From contig NZ_FOWX01000002.1 of NCBI RefSeq assembly GCF_900115555.1, positions 62,001 to 126,000 of the forward strand: DNA of 64,000 bases, in the 5' to 3' direction. Numbering within the stretch: the stretch's first letter is position 1; each line of letters begins with the position of its first letter. This document shows positions 40,732 to 50,465 of the stretch, piece after piece. The DNA is from Pseudomonas borbori. Its GTDB lineage: Bacteria; Pseudomonadota; Gammaproteobacteria; Pseudomonadales; Pseudomonadaceae. Position numbers and translations under genes: made by a program. Under the pieces are notes generated by a model. It did no database searches, had not been told where the DNA came from, and worked only from the letters and a program-made list of their open reading frames with translations.

Positions 40732-41943
40732 ATGCAGTTCAGCAAATCGAACAAGCTGGCCAATGTCTGCTACGACATTCGCGGGCCCGTGCTCAAGCAC
40801 GCCAAGCGCCTGGAAGAGGAAGGTCATCGCATCCTCAAGCTGAACATCGGCAACCCGGCGTCGTTCGGTTTCGAAGCCCCGGAAGAAATCCTTCAGGACG
40901 TGATCCGCAACCTGCCGACCGCCCAGGGCTACAGCGACTCCAAGGGGCTGTTCAGTGCACGCAAGGCGGTGATGCAGTACTACCAGCAGAAGCAGGTGGA
41001 AGGCGTCGGCATCGAGGACATCTACCTGGGCAACGGCGTGTCCGAGCTGATCGTCATGGCCATGCAGGCGCTGCTCAACAACGGCGACGAGGTGCTGATC
41101 CCGGCCCCCGATTACCCGCTATGGACCGCCGCCGTGGCCCTGTCCGGCGGCAAGCCGGTGCATTACCTGTGCGACGAACAGGCCGGCTGGTTCCCCGACG
41201 TGGCCGACATGCGCGCCAAGATCACCCCCAACACCAAGGCGCTGGTGCTGATCAACCCGAACAACCCGACCGGCGCGGTCTACTCCAAAGAAGTGCTGGA
41301 AGACATCGTAGAACTGGCGCGTCAGCACAACCTGGTGCTGTTCTCCGACGAGATCTACGACAAAATCCTCTACGACGAGGCCCAGCACATCGCCACCGCC
41401 TCCCTGGCGCCGGACGTGCTCTGCCTGACCTTCAACGGCCTGTCCAAGTCCTACCGGGTGGCCGGTTTCCGTTCCGGCTGGGTGGCCATCTCCGGGCCGA
41501 AACACCGCGCGCAGAGCTATATCGAGGGCATCGACATCCTCGCCAACATGCGCCTGTGCGCCAACGTGCCGAGCCAGCACGCGATCCAGACCGCGCTGGG
41601 CGGCTACCAGAGCATCAACGACCTGGTGCTGCCCAACGGCCGCCTGCTGGAGCAGCGCAACCGCACCTGGGAGCTGCTCAACGACATTCCCGGGGTCAGC
41701 TGCGTCAAGCCGATGGGCGCGCTCTATGCCTTCCCGAAAATCGACCCCAAGGTCTGCCCGATCCACAACGACGAGAAATTCGTCCTCGACCTGCTGCTCT
41801 CCGAGAAGCTGCTGATCGTCCAGGGCACGGCCTTCAACTGGCCCTGGCCGGATCACTTCCGGGTGGTCACCCTGCCGCGGGTCGACGATCTGGAACAGGC
41901 CATCGGGCGGATCGGCAGCTTCCTCAAGGGCTACAGCCAGTAA
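40732..41943 (+). CDS. alaA: AlaA-like alanine aminotransferase
   Basis: The 403-residue class I aminotransferase has the PLP-binding lysine K239 in FNGLSKSYRVAGFRSGW, LINPNNPTGAVYS and FSDEIYDKILYD. It starts MQFSKSNKLANVCYDIRGPV, typical of AlaA (glutamate-pyruvate transaminase) and its close relatives. It likely makes alanine from pyruvate and glutamate; other amino donors are possible. It is divergent from msrB and four bases from the next gene. Confidence 0.88.
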   Translation: MQFSKSNKLANVCYDIRGPVLKHAKRLEEEGHRILKLNIGNPASFGFEAPEEILQDVIRNLPTAQGYSDSKGLFSARKAVMQYYQQKQVEGVGIEDIYLGNGVSELIVMAMQALLNNGDEVLIPAPDYPLWTAAVALSGGKPVHYLCDEQAGWFPDVADMRAKITPNTKALVLINPNNPTGAVYSKEVLEDIVELARQHNLVLFSDEIYDKILYDEAQHIATASLAPDVLCLTFNGLSKSYRVAGFRSGWVAISGPKHRAQSYIEGIDILANMRLCANVPSQHAIQTALGGYQSINDLVLPNGRLLEQRNRTWELLNDIPGVSCVKPMGALYAFPKIDPKVCPIHNDEKFVLDLLLSEKLLIVQGTAFNWPWPDHFRVVTLPRVDDLEQAIGRIGSFLKGYSQ

Positions 41944-41947
41944 GCCC

Positions 41948-42400
41948 ATGGACCTACAAATCGACGATTTCTACAAGGATGCGGCAGCTGGCATGCTGCA
42001 GCTCTATCAGGTTTTCCCGCGCAAGATGGCGCTCTATGTCGAAGACCTGATCGGCCGCGAGGAACCGGATGAATTCGGTCTACCGAGCAAACGCCATGAA
42101 AGCTGCCTGGGCGCACTGCTGTGGCTGGCCGAGGAAGGCTACCTGCGCTTCGACTCGACCATCGCCTACGACGCCCTGGATCAGGCGGTGCTCAGCGAAA
42201 AAGGCTTTCTGCGCCTGAGCCGCAGCGTGCCCCATGCCCTGCGCGAAGGCGCAACGCTGCCCCCCAGCGTGCGCCGGGTGCACGCCACCCTGGCCTTTCA
42301 ACTGCGCGAAGCGCTGAGCCAAACCCACGGCGAACGCCTCGCCCGCCTCACCCGTTTACTCTTCGAAAGCAGCCTGAGCGTCACAGGCGACACAGTTTGA
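41948..42400 (+). CDS. Conserved hypothetical protein (PA2829 type)
   Basis: The 150-residue soluble, mostly helical protein has no domain I recognise; it begins MDLQIDDFYKDAAAGMLQLY and contains ALLWLAEEGYLRFDSTIAYD and a basic C-terminal helix region. It is four bases after the aminotransferase stop, so cotranscribed, and before htpX. From memory a similar gene sits at this place in P. aeruginosa. Confidence 0.75.
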   Translation: MDLQIDDFYKDAAAGMLQLYQVFPRKMALYVEDLIGREEPDEFGLPSKRHESCLGALLWLAEEGYLRFDSTIAYDALDQAVLSEKGFLRLSRSVPHALREGATLPPSVRRVHATLAFQLREALSQTHGERLARLTRLLFESSLSVTGDTV

Positions 42401-42406
42401 AATAGT

Positions 42407-42442
42407 CCCCCGGTTGAAGAGCCGGGGGGCGCGCCCTTATAT
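42407..42442 (+). promoter_or_regulatory. htpX: Heat-shock (sigma-32) promoter candidate for htpX
   Basis: GTTGAA (42413-42418), 15 bases, then CCCTTATAT (42434-42442) resemble the RpoH consensus CTTGAAA-N13/15-CCCCATnT. The -35 lies inside the loop of a hairpin (CCCCCGG and CCGGGGG, about 42407-42427) just past the upstream gene. HtpX is an RpoH-type heat-shock gene, which fits. Distance from the -10 to the start is about 50 bases. Confidence 0.5.
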
Positions 42443-42490
42443 AGCCGGCATATAAAGCAAGTCTTATCCCGTGAGGAGTCGTTTCACACC

Positions 42491-43363
42491 ATGATGCGCA
42501 TTTTGCTGTTCCTGGCTACCAACCTGGCGGTGTTGATCATCGCCAGTATCACTCTCAAGCTACTGGGGGTAGACCGCTATACCGGCCAGAACTACAGCAG
42601 CCTGCTGATCTTCTGCGCGGTATTCGGCTTTGCCGGCTCGCTGATTTCGCTGCTGCTGTCCAAGTGGATGGCGAAGATGAGTACCGGCACCGAGATCATC
42701 ACCCAGCCACGCACCCGCCACGAGCAGTGGCTGCTGCAGACCGTCGAAGAGCTGTCGCGCAACGCCGGTATCAAGATGCCGGAAGTGGGGATTTTTCCCG
42801 CCTACGAATCCAATGCCTTCGCCACCGGCTGGAACAAGAACGATGCCCTGGTGGCCGTTAGCCAGGGCTTGCTGGAGCGCTTCTCGCCGGACGAGGTGAA
42901 AGCCGTCCTGGCCCACGAAATCGGCCACGTGGCCAACGGCGACATGGTTACCCTGGCGCTGATCCAGGGCGTGGTGAACACCTTCGTGATGTTCTTTGCG
43001 CGGATCTTCGGCAACTTCGTCGACAAGGCCATCCTGAAAAACGAAGGCAGCCATGGCATCGGTTACTTCGTCGCGACCATCTTCGCCGAGCTGGTACTGG
43101 GCATCCTGGCCAGCATCATCGTCATGTGGTTCTCGCGCAAACGCGAGTTCAAGGCCGACGAAGCCGGCGCGCGCCTGGCCGGCACCGGCGCCATGATCGC
43201 CGCCCTGCAGCGCCTGCGCGCCGAACAGGGGGTGCCGGTGAACATGCCCGACAGCCTCACCGCCTTCGGCATCAACGGCGGCCTGAAGCACGGCCTCGCC
43301 GGCCTGCTGATGACCCACCCGCCGCTGGAAGACCGTATCGAAGCCCTGCGCCAGCTGCGCTAA
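42491..43363 (+). CDS. htpX: Membrane zinc metalloprotease HtpX
   Basis: HtpX is an inner-membrane zinc protease of the stress response that cleaves damaged membrane proteins. The 290 residues show two N-terminal helices ([40 protein letters not shown]), the active site HEIGH (H142, E143, H146), two further hydrophobic segments and the third zinc ligand in [18 protein letters not shown] lies upstream; either of the two ATGs (42491 or 42494) could be used. Confidence 0.96.
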   Translation: MMRILLFLATNLAVLIIASITLKLLGVDRYTGQNYSSLLIFCAVFGFAGSLISLLLSKWMAKMSTGTEIITQPRTRHEQWLLQTVEELSRNAGIKMPEVGIFPAYESNAFATGWNKNDALVAVSQGLLERFSPDEVKAVLAHEIGHVANGDMVTLALIQGVVNTFVMFFARIFGNFVDKAILKNEGSHGIGYFVATIFAELVLGILASIIVMWFSRKREFKADEAGARLAGTGAMIAALQRLRAEQGVPVNMPDSLTAFGINGGLKHGLAGLLMTHPPLEDRIEALRQLR

Positions 43364-43376
43364 ACCAGCAACCATG

Positions 43377-43406
43377 AAAAAGGGCGGCCCTCGGGTCGCC
43401 CTTTTT
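43377..43406. terminator. Bidirectional terminator htpX/tpm
   Basis: AAAAAGGGCG (43377-43386) and CGCCCTTTTT (43397-43406) form a ten-pair stem with A- and T-rich ends, so it can work in both directions. It lies between the convergent stops of htpX and tpm. Confidence 0.9.
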
Positions 43407-43450
43407 CATTGCATTATTGCAGCCGCGACCACACTCAGCCCGCGCCCGCC

Positions 43451-44107
43451 TCAGCGCCTGACCAGCCGATACACCACCTCATCCAGCGCTTGCAGGTTGT
43501 GCTTGATGAATTTCCAGTTGCCCTGCAGCACATCCAGCCGCTCCAGCGTCTCGATCTGCCAGAGCGCGCCGAACAACTCATGCACTTCGGCATCGCTCAC
43601 GGCGAAGGGCGGGCCGTCCATCTGCGCCTGCGCATAGTCGAGGGTAATTAGCAGGCCCCGGCAGCCCGCTGGCAGAATGGCCTGCAGATGGGCCACATAA
43701 CGCTTGCGCATCGCGGCCGGCAAGGCGATCAATGCCGCTCTATCGTAGAGGCCCTGGCAATCGCCGAGCTGCTCTGCCGTCAGGGCAAAGAAATCTCCGC
43801 ACCAGAGTTCCAGCGCGCCGGCGCGATAGACCTTGAACGCGCCCTCCTGGCTGATCTCGGCGTTCAGGCCATGTTCCGCGAAGAATTCCTCGACCGCCTT
43901 CTGCGCCAGCTCGACGCCCAGCACCCGATAGCCCTGCCCCGCCAGCCAGGCCAGATCCAGACTCTTGCCGCACAGCGGCACCAGCACCCGCGCGCCCGGC
44001 TGCAGCTCTAGCGCCGAGCAGTGGCGCTGCAAATAAGGGTTGACCCGATCCAGATGAAAACCGATCTGATCGCGTGCCCAGCGCGCCTGCCAGAATGCCT
44101 CGTCCAC
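43451..44107 (-). CDS. tpm: Thiopurine S-methyltransferase
   Basis: Tpm transfers a methyl group from SAM to thiol compounds and in pseudomonads also to selenium and tellurium oxyanions. The 218-residue protein has [20 protein letters not shown] at the start, then [20 protein letters not shown] (SAM site), [13 protein letters not shown] and [10 protein letters not shown]. The start is GTG at 44107 (GTG GAC GAG) with GGGGGTAA just upstream. This gives the usual length. It converges on htpX. Confidence 0.94.
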   Translation of the reverse strand: MDEAFWQARWARDQIGFHLDRVNPYLQRHCSALELQPGARVLVPLCGKSLDLAWLAGQGYRVLGVELAQKAVEEFFAEHGLNAEISQEGAFKVYRAGALELWCGDFFALTAEQLGDCQGLYDRAALIALPAAMRKRYVAHLQAILPAGCRGLLITLDYAQAQMDGPPFAVSDAEVHELFGALWQIETLERLDVLQGNWKFIKHNLQALDEVVYRLVRR

Positions 44108-44209
44108 TCTTACCCCCAAGAAATCCGATCAAATAGCTCAAGAATTTATACTGGAATTCGATAATACCAGCCGCGAAGATAGCAGCATCCTACTGCAGGA
44201 ACCTAGCCC

Positions 44210-44977
44210 ATGCTGCCTTCACTCTTTATCTCCCACGGCTCGCCCATGCTCGCCCTGGAGCCCGGCGCCAGCGGTCCGGCCCTGGCCCGCCTGGCCGCGG
44301 CGCGGCCCAGACCAAGGGCCATCCTGGTAGTCTCCGCCCACTGGGAAAGCACCACGTTGCGCGTCACCAGCGCCGCCCAACCGGAAACCTGGCATGACTT
44401 TGGCGGCTTCCCCCCGCAGCTGTATCAGCTGCAATACCCGGCGCCCGGCCATCCGCAGTTCGCCGCGGATATCGTGCAACTGCTCGGTGCTGCCGGCTTC
44501 CCCGCCCAGCTCGACCCCACACGCCCCTTCGATCACGGCGCCTGGGTACCGTTGTCGCTGATGTACCCGGCCGCCGACATCCCGCTCGTGCAGCTCTCGC
44601 TACCCAGCCGCCAGGGTCCTGAATTACAGACCCGCATCGGTCGCGCCCTGGCCGGCCTGCGCCAGCAGGGCGTGCTGCTGATCGGCTCCGGCAGCATCAC
44701 CCACAACCTCGGCGAACTCGACTGGCACGCCGGCCCCGAGGTGATCGAGCCCTGGGCACAGGACTTCCGCGACTGGATGGTCGCCAAGCTCGCCGAGGAC
44801 GACGAGGCGGCCCTGCACGACTATCGCCAGCGGGCTCCGGCAGCCGCACGCAACCACCCCAGCGACGAACATCTCCTGCCGCTGTTCTTCGCCCGTGGCG
44901 CCGGTGGCCGCTTCAGAGTCGAGCACAGCGGCTTCACCCTCGGCGCATTGGGCATGGATATCTACAGCTTCAGCTGA
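44210..44977 (+). CDS. DODA-type (class III) aromatic ring dioxygenase
   Basis: The 255-residue protein belongs to the DODA/YgiD branch of extradiol dioxygenases: SLFISHGSPMLAL (H9), VVSAHWES (H44), PFDHGAWVPLSLMYP, LIGSGSITHNLGEL and HPSDEHLLPLFFARGA. These histidines bind the metal (iron or zinc). It has no signal peptide. The substrate may be a catechol such as DOPA; not determined. It stands alone between tpm and the deaD terminator. Confidence 0.9.
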   Translation: MLPSLFISHGSPMLALEPGASGPALARLAAARPRPRAILVVSAHWESTTLRVTSAAQPETWHDFGGFPPQLYQLQYPAPGHPQFAADIVQLLGAAGFPAQLDPTRPFDHGAWVPLSLMYPAADIPLVQLSLPSRQGPELQTRIGRALAGLRQQGVLLIGSGSITHNLGELDWHAGPEVIEPWAQDFRDWMVAKLAEDDEAALHDYRQRAPAAARNHPSDEHLLPLFFARGAGGRFRVEHSGFTLGALGMDIYSFS

Positions 44978-45018
44978 ATCGCAACCCTGCAATCGAGCGA
45001 CAACCTATAAGCAACAAA

Positions 45019-45050
45019 AAAGCCCCGCATCTCACCAATGCGGGGCTTCT
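45019..45050. terminator. Terminator between the dioxygenase gene and deaD
   Basis: AAGCCCCGCAT (45020-45030) and ATGCGGGGCTT (45038-45048) form an 11-pair stem around CTCACCA; A-run on the left and CTTGTTT on the right suit both directions. It lies between convergent genes. Confidence 0.9.
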
Positions 45051-45070
45051 TGTTTAACGCTTAACGCGAA

Positions 45071-46732
45071 TCAATCTTCGCGATAACGACGCAGCTTGAG
45101 CGGCTTGCCGCCGACGCGGGTGTCTTTCAGCTTGCTGAGCAAACGCTCCAGACCGTCTTCCGGCAGCTCGACCAGGCTGAAGCTCTCGCGCACCTGGATG
45201 CGGCCGATGGCTTCACGGACCAGGCCGCCCTCATTGAGGATCGCGCCCAGCAGGTTCTTCGCCGCAATACCGTCACGCGCACCCAGCGCGGTACGGCAAC
45301 GGGCACGACCTTCGGCCAACGGCACCGGCGCACGACGCTCACGGCTGTCGCCACGGTCCGAACGCTCGCTGCGCTCACGCGGCGCACTGCTCGGCACCAG
45401 CGGCTGCTCGCGCTCGACTTCGGCCAGGGTCAGGGCCTGACCGTTGGTGGCCTTGCGCAGCAGCGCGGCGGCCAGGGCACGCGGGCTGCAGCCGATTTGC
45501 GCGGTCAGACGGTCGAGCAGTTCGCCATGGCTGGCTTCGGCGTCGGCTACCAGCGGTGCCAGACTCGAGGTCAGCTTCTTGATCCGCGCGTCCAGCACTT
45601 GCTGGGCGTCAGGCAGGCGTACTTCGCTGACTTTCTGCCCGGTAACCCGCTCGATCACCTGCAGCATGCGACGCTCGCGCGGGGTCACCAGCAACAGCGC
45701 ACGACCGGTACGCCCGGCACGACCGGTACGACCGATACGGTGCACGTAGGATTCCGGATCGTAGGGCATGTCGACGTTCATCACGTGGGTGATGCGCGGC
45801 ACGTCCAGACCACGGGCGGCGACGTCGGTGGCGACGACGATGTCCAGGCGGCCATCCTTGAGCGAGTCGATCACCCGCTCGCGCTGGTTCTGGGCGATGT
45901 CGCCGTTCAGGGCGGCGGCCTTGTAACCCCGCGCCTCGAGCACGGCGGCCAGATCCAGAGTGGCTTGCTTGGTACGCACGAAGGCGATCAGCGCATCGAA
46001 CTCCTCGACTTCCAGCAGACGCAATACCGCGGCGTGCTTCTGGTCGGCGTGGACCAGCAAGTGCGCCTGTTCGATGGCGGTCACGGTCTGGGTTTTGGTT
46101 TCGATCTTGACGTGCTTCGGCTCACGCAGGTGCTTTTCGGCGATGGCGCGGATCGAATGCGGCAAGGTGGCCGAGAACAATACGGTCTGGCGGGTTTCCG
46201 GCATGGCCTTGAAGATCACTTCCAGGTCATCCATGAAGCCCAGCTTGAGCATTTCGTCCGCCTCATCGAGCACCAGGTGCTGGACGGTGGACAATACCTT
46301 CTCGTCGCGACGCAGGTGATCGACCAGACGACCCGGGGTGGCGACCACAATCTGCGCACCATTGCGGATGGCTTTCAGTTGCGGGCCCATGGGCGCACCG
46401 CCGTAAACGGCGATCACGTTCACGCCGGGCATTTGCTTGGCGTAGGTTTCGAAGGCGGTCGCGACCTGCAGGGCCAGCTCGCGGGTCGGTGCGAGAATCA
46501 GCGCCTGCGGCTGGCGCTTGGCCGGATCGATGCGACTGAGGATCGGCAGGGCGAAGGCAGCGGTTTTACCGGTGCCGGTCTGCGCCTGACCGATCATGTC
46601 GTGGCCGGCGAGAATCACCGGGATGGACTGCAGCTGAATTGCCGAAGGCTCTTCGTAGCCAGTCGCGATCACTGCGGCGAGGATATTGGGATGAAGATCG
46701 AGTGCGGCGAAGCCGCCGAGTACTTGGGTCAT
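45071..46732 (-). CDS. deaD: DEAD-box RNA helicase DeaD (CsdA)
   Basis: DeaD unwinds RNA in ribosome assembly and mRNA turnover, notably in the cold. The 553-residue protein has the Q motif, AQTGTGKT (50-57), PTRELALQV, VLDEADEML (DEAD at 156-159), SATLPHSIRAIA, and the helicase C domain with HRIGRTGRAGRTG. A basic linker follows (RSERSDRGDSRERR) and the DbpA/CsdA RNA-binding domain ends the protein (GIAAKNLLGAILNEGGL). The start ATG at 46732 has GAGG upstream; an 11-codon extension is not conserved. Confidence 0.95.
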   Translation of the reverse strand: MTQVLGGFAALDLHPNILAAVIATGYEEPSAIQLQSIPVILAGHDMIGQAQTGTGKTAAFALPILSRIDPAKRQPQALILAPTRELALQVATAFETYAKQMPGVNVIAVYGGAPMGPQLKAIRNGAQIVVATPGRLVDHLRRDEKVLSTVQHLVLDEADEMLKLGFMDDLEVIFKAMPETRQTVLFSATLPHSIRAIAEKHLREPKHVKIETKTQTVTAIEQAHLLVHADQKHAAVLRLLEVEEFDALIAFVRTKQATLDLAAVLEARGYKAAALNGDIAQNQRERVIDSLKDGRLDIVVATDVAARGLDVPRITHVMNVDMPYDPESYVHRIGRTGRAGRTGRALLLVTPRERRMLQVIERVTGQKVSEVRLPDAQQVLDARIKKLTSSLAPLVADAEASHGELLDRLTAQIGCSPRALAAALLRKATNGQALTLAEVEREQPLVPSSAPRERSERSDRGDSRERRAPVPLAEGRARCRTALGARDGIAAKNLLGAILNEGGLVREAIGRIQVRESFSLVELPEDGLERLLSKLKDTRVGGKPLKLRRYRED

Positions 46733-47189
46733 GGGTCTGCCTCTAGTGCATCCGCAAAGACCCATGCTCCAAAGCTGCGCATGCCGTGTAAGACTCTGAG
46801 AGTCACCCTGGCAGCCGTGTCGGCGGGGATTTGCGAAAACGTGGTTGTAAATGAATCGTCAAGGATAGTCCGCTACGCAGACTGACTGCCGGAGGTGACC
46901 TCCGGGCGAGTTGTGTAACCTGAACGTGGCCATGAATTGACCGGCGCGCACTATACCGGAAAAGCTGGCAGTTGTGCTGGTTTTCCCACAATTAAAACAA
47001 CTGCACCGCCAAACGGTCGCCCGCCGCAGGTCATTCGCCGCTCGGGACGCAGGATCCTATACCGGCCAACGAGATCCCGGCGCCGCATTAATAGGCGTTT
47101 GGCCGCCGCCAATACGCCCCGTCATGTGCGCTTTGCAACTGCCCTGCTATACCCTGTTGCACGACATTCTCCGTGCAAGGATTTCTGCC
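46733..47189. other. deaD-crotonase divergent intergenic region
   Basis: About 450 bases without a convincing gene. It holds the long 5' leader of deaD, in which a 17-base palindrome CCGGAGGTGACCTCCGG (46888-46904) can form a strong hairpin, and the upstream region of the crotonase gene. Long leaders are known for cold-shock helicase genes; the role of the palindrome is inference. Confidence 0.5.
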
Positions 47190-47981
47190 ATGACTCAAAG
47201 CACCAGCGGTCGCGTCAGCCGCGAACAACGCGGCCGGATCATGCTGATCGGCCTGGATCGACCGGCCAAGCGCAATGCCGTCGACCTGGACATGCTCAAT
47301 GACCTGTGCCTGGCCTATGGCGAATTCGAGCGCGACGGCGAGGCGCGCGTGGCCCTGGTATTCGCCCATGGCGAGCACTTCACCGCCGGGCTGGACCTGG
47401 CCAGTGTGTCCGCCAGCTTTGCCGCCGGCTGGCAGGTCCCCGCCGGTGGCTGCGACCCCCTGGGGGTGTTCGGCGGCCCACGGGTGAGCAAGCCGGTGAT
47501 AGTGGCGGCCCAGGGTTATTGCTTCACCCTTGGCATCGAACTGATGCTCGCCTCGGACATCAACCTGTGCGCCAGCAACACCCGCTTCGCCCAGATGGAA
47601 GTGCAGCGCGGTATCTTTCCGTTCGGCGGCGCCACCCTGCGCATGCACCAGAGCGCCGGCTGGGGCAATGCCATGCGCTGGCTGCTCACCGGCGATGAGT
47701 TCGACGCCCATGAAGCCTACCGTCTGGGCCTGGTGCAGGAAGTACTGGCCAGCGAAGAGCTGCTGCCCCGTGCGCTCAAACTGGCCGAACGGATCGCCGC
47801 CCAGGCACCGCTCGGCGTGCGGGCCACCCTGGCCTCGGCGCGCCAGGCCGTGGGCGAAGGCGAAGCCGCGGCGACGGCCAATCTGCACCCGACCCTGGCC
47901 CGCCTGCTGGCCAGCGAAGACGCCCGGGAAGGCGTGCGCGCCATGCTCGAACGCCGCCCCGGCGACTTCAAGGGCCGCTGA
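47190..47981 (+). CDS. Enoyl-CoA hydratase/isomerase family protein
   Basis: The 263-residue crotonase-fold protein has GLDRPAKRNAVDLDMLNDL at the start, the oxyanion-hole regions ALVFAHGEHFTAGLDLASV and AAQGYCFTLGIELMLASDI, and ARFAQMEVQRGIFPFGG-like sequence. It acts on an acyl-CoA thioester; the substrate is unknown. Start at the ATG 47190 with AAGGA eight bases upstream; the longer frame has no support. Divergent from deaD. Confidence 0.9.
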   Translation: MTQSTSGRVSREQRGRIMLIGLDRPAKRNAVDLDMLNDLCLAYGEFERDGEARVALVFAHGEHFTAGLDLASVSASFAAGWQVPAGGCDPLGVFGGPRVSKPVIVAAQGYCFTLGIELMLASDINLCASNTRFAQMEVQRGIFPFGGATLRMHQSAGWGNAMRWLLTGDEFDAHEAYRLGLVQEVLASEELLPRALKLAERIAAQAPLGVRATLASARQAVGEGEAAATANLHPTLARLLASEDAREGVRAMLERRPGDFKGR

Positions 47982-47987
47982 GTACAG

Positions 47988-48761
47988 TCAACTGGCCGGG
48001 CGCAGCGCCTCGATCAGCGGCTGTAGGGAGTAGCCCAGCTGCGGCGCCAGGGCTGCCGCCCTGGCCTGCAGATCGCCCAGCTCGAGCTGCTGCTCGAGAT
48101 CGGCCGGCACCAGCAGAATGACATTGCCCTCTTTCACCGGACACTCCCAGTAATGCCGATGGTAGAGCCCGCGCAGCAGCGGCGCACCGAGCGGCTTGCC
48201 GTCGTTGCCGGCCCACTGGTTGATGATCAGCCAGCCACCCGGGTTGAGCTGCTTCTGGCAGTTCTCCAGGAAACGCCAGGCCAGGTGGCCGACGCCGGGA
48301 CCATGGTCGGTGTAGAGGTCGACGAAGATCAGGTCGGCGCTTTCCGCGGTTTCCAGCAGCTCGAGGGCATCGCCGATGCGGATGGTCAGGCGCGGGTCGT
48401 CCTCCAGACCGAGGTACTGCATGGCCAGGCGCGGCACCTCGGGGCGCAGCTCGATGGTTTCGACATCGTCCAACGCCAGGAACCTGAGGCAGGCCTGGGT
48501 CAGGTTGCCGGCACCCAGGCCGAGAAACAGCGCGCTCTCCGGCGCGACATGACACAGAGCACCGAGCAGCATGGCGCGGGTGTAGTCGTACTCCAGCCAG
48601 CTCGGGTCGGCGGTGAACACGCAGCTCTGCTCGATCGAGTCGCCGAATTCGAGAAAGCGGTACTCGCCGATCTCGATCACCCGGATCACGCCGAACGCGT
48701 CCTGCACTTCGGCGAGCAGGACCTCTTCTTTCATATCTTCCACCGGGGGTAAACCTGGCAT
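47988..48761 (-). CDS. Spermidine-synthase-like methyltransferase-fold protein
   Basis: The 257-residue protein resembles SpeE-like proteins: an N-terminal beta region (EEVLLAEVQDAFGVIRVIEI, FLEFGDSIEQSCVF), then a Rossmann domain with ALFLGLGAGNLTQACLRFL, IELRPEVPRLA and DLIFVDLYTDHGPG. The canonical GGGDG loop of spermidine synthase is changed to GLGAGN, so true aminopropyltransfer is doubtful. The start at 48761 has GGAG eight bases upstream; an ATG at 48734 is possible. It ends seven bases from the convergent crotonase gene. Confidence 0.8.
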   Translation of the reverse strand: MPGLPPVEDMKEEVLLAEVQDAFGVIRVIEIGEYRFLEFGDSIEQSCVFTADPSWLEYDYTRAMLLGALCHVAPESALFLGLGAGNLTQACLRFLALDDVETIELRPEVPRLAMQYLGLEDDPRLTIRIGDALELLETAESADLIFVDLYTDHGPGVGHLAWRFLENCQKQLNPGGWLIINQWAGNDGKPLGAPLLRGLYHRHYWECPVKEGNVILLVPADLEQQLELGDLQARAAALAPQLGYSLQPLIEALRPAS

Positions 48762-49007
48762 GCATCGCTCTCCAGCCTGACAGCCCCGACCAGTCGCACC
48801 AGGGTAAAGATAACAATTGTCAGTGAAGCAGCCACACCGGGTCACGCGATAATTCATCGCGGCGCAGTTGGCCAGTGCCTGAGGCAGGTCCTGGCCCTCT
48901 TCGCTGTCGTCATGCAGCGCCTCTATCACGGCTATCGGCTTGAAGGCGCAGGCTGATCGGTTACCATGCCTGTCTGCCTAATAAACCGCCTGAAGCCGAG
49001 AATCATC

Positions 49008-50354
49008 ATGTCGCAAGCCTGGAGTCCCGAAAGCTGGAGAAGCAAGCCGATCCAGCAGCAACCGCACTACCCCGACGCCGCCCACCTGGCCAAGGTCGAG
49101 CAGATCCTGGCCGGTTACCCGCCGCTGGTATTTGCCGGCGAAACCCGCGAGCTGCGCCGCCAGTTCAGCGAGGTGACCCAGGGCCGTGCCTTCCTGCTGC
49201 AGGGCGGCGACTGCGCCGAGAGCTTTGCCGAATTCAGCGCGGCGAAGATCCGCGACACCTTCAAGGTGCTGCTGCAGATGGCCATCGTCATGACCTTCGC
49301 CGCCGGCTGTCCGGTGGTGAAAGTCGGGCGCATGGCCGGCCAGTTCGCCAAACCGCGCTCGGCCAATGACGAGACCATCGGCGGGGTCACCCTGCCGGCC
49401 TATCGCGGCGATATCGTCAACGGCATAGGTTTCGACGCCACGAGCCGGGTACCGGACCCGGAGCGCCTGCTGCAGGCCTACCACCAGTCCACCGCTTCGC
49501 TGAACCTGCTGCGCGCCTTCGCCCAGGGCGGCTTCGCCGACCTGCACCAGGTGCACCAGTGGAACCTCGACTTCATCGCCAACTCGGCCCTGGCCGAGAA
49601 GTACAGCCACCTGGCCGACCGCATCGACGAGACCCTGGCGTTCATGCGCGCCTGCGGCATGGACGCTTCGCCGCAACTGCGCGAAACCAGCTTTTTCACC
49701 GCCCATGAAGCGCTGCTGCTCAACTACGAAGAAGCCTTCGTCCGTCGCGACAGCCTCACCGGCGGCGACTACGCCTGCTCGGCGCACATGCTCTGGATCG
49801 GCGACCGCACCCGCCAGCTGGATGGCGCCCATGTCGAATTCCTGCGCGGCGTCGGCAACCCGATCGGGGTCAAGGTCGGCCCGAGCATGGACCCGGACGA
49901 ACTGATCCGCCTGATCGACATCCTCAACCCGGACAACGACCCGGGCCGGCTCAACCTGATCGTGCGCATGGGCGCGGACAAGGTCGAAGCCCATATGCCG
50001 CGCCTGGTGCGCAAGGTGCAGGGTGAAGGCAGGCAGGTGCTGTGGAGTTCCGACCCCATGCACGGCAACACCATCAAGGCCAGCAGCGGCTACAAGACCC
50101 GCGACTTCGCGCAGATCCTCGCCGAAGTGAAGCAGTTCTTCGCCGTGCACCAGGCCGAGGGCAGCTACGCCGGCGGCATCCATATCGAGATGACCGGGCA
50201 GAACGTCACCGAATGCATCGGCGGCGCCCGACCGATCACCGAGGACGGCCTGTCGGACCGCTACCACACCCACTGCGACCCGCGGATGAACGCCGACCAG
50301 TCGCTGGAACTGGCCTTCCTGATCGCCGAGACGCTGAAGCAGGTAAGACGTTAA
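49008..50354 (+). CDS. Class II DAHP synthase
   Basis: This enzyme joins phosphoenolpyruvate and erythrose 4-phosphate in the first step of aromatic amino acid synthesis. The 448-residue protein is of the class II (plant-like) type: [94 protein letters not shown] and [18 protein letters not shown]. In pseudomonads such copies can also serve secondary metabolism. Start ATG at 49008; an upstream 14-codon extension is not conserved. Confidence 0.95.
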   Translation: MSQAWSPESWRSKPIQQQPHYPDAAHLAKVEQILAGYPPLVFAGETRELRRQFSEVTQGRAFLLQGGDCAESFAEFSAAKIRDTFKVLLQMAIVMTFAAGCPVVKVGRMAGQFAKPRSANDETIGGVTLPAYRGDIVNGIGFDATSRVPDPERLLQAYHQSTASLNLLRAFAQGGFADLHQVHQWNLDFIANSALAEKYSHLADRIDETLAFMRACGMDASPQLRETSFFTAHEALLLNYEEAFVRRDSLTGGDYACSAHMLWIGDRTRQLDGAHVEFLRGVGNPIGVKVGPSMDPDELIRLIDILNPDNDPGRLNLIVRMGADKVEAHMPRLVRKVQGEGRQVLWSSDPMHGNTIKASSGYKTRDFAQILAEVKQFFAVHQAEGSYAGGIHIEMTGQNVTECIGGARPITEDGLSDRYHTHCDPRMNADQSLELAFLIAETLKQVRR

Positions 50355-50383
50355 CCTGCTGTCTCAACCATTTCTGCGGCTCG

Positions 50384-50456
50384 TAGGGTGCGCTGCGCGC
50401 ACCAGGCACCCGGTTGCCATTGGTGCGCACGGCCTGGGCGGCCCCGCGCACCCTAT
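50384..50456. repeat. Dispersed palindromic repeat (GTAGGGTGCGC)
   Basis: Arms GTAGGGTGCGC (50384-50394) and GCGCACCCTAT (50446-50456, one mismatch) enclose sequence with further GTGCGCAC palindromes. It is a second full copy of the element at 18877-18946, between convergent genes. Confidence 0.7.
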
Positions 50457-50465
50457 GCCAACCTT

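Noticed and set aside
48762..48929. Cys-rich N-terminal extension of the spermidine-synthase-like protein
   Set aside because: The extension (RCGCFTDNCYLY region) could suggest a metal site, but the ATG at 48761 has a good ribosome-binding site and the family fold starts after it.
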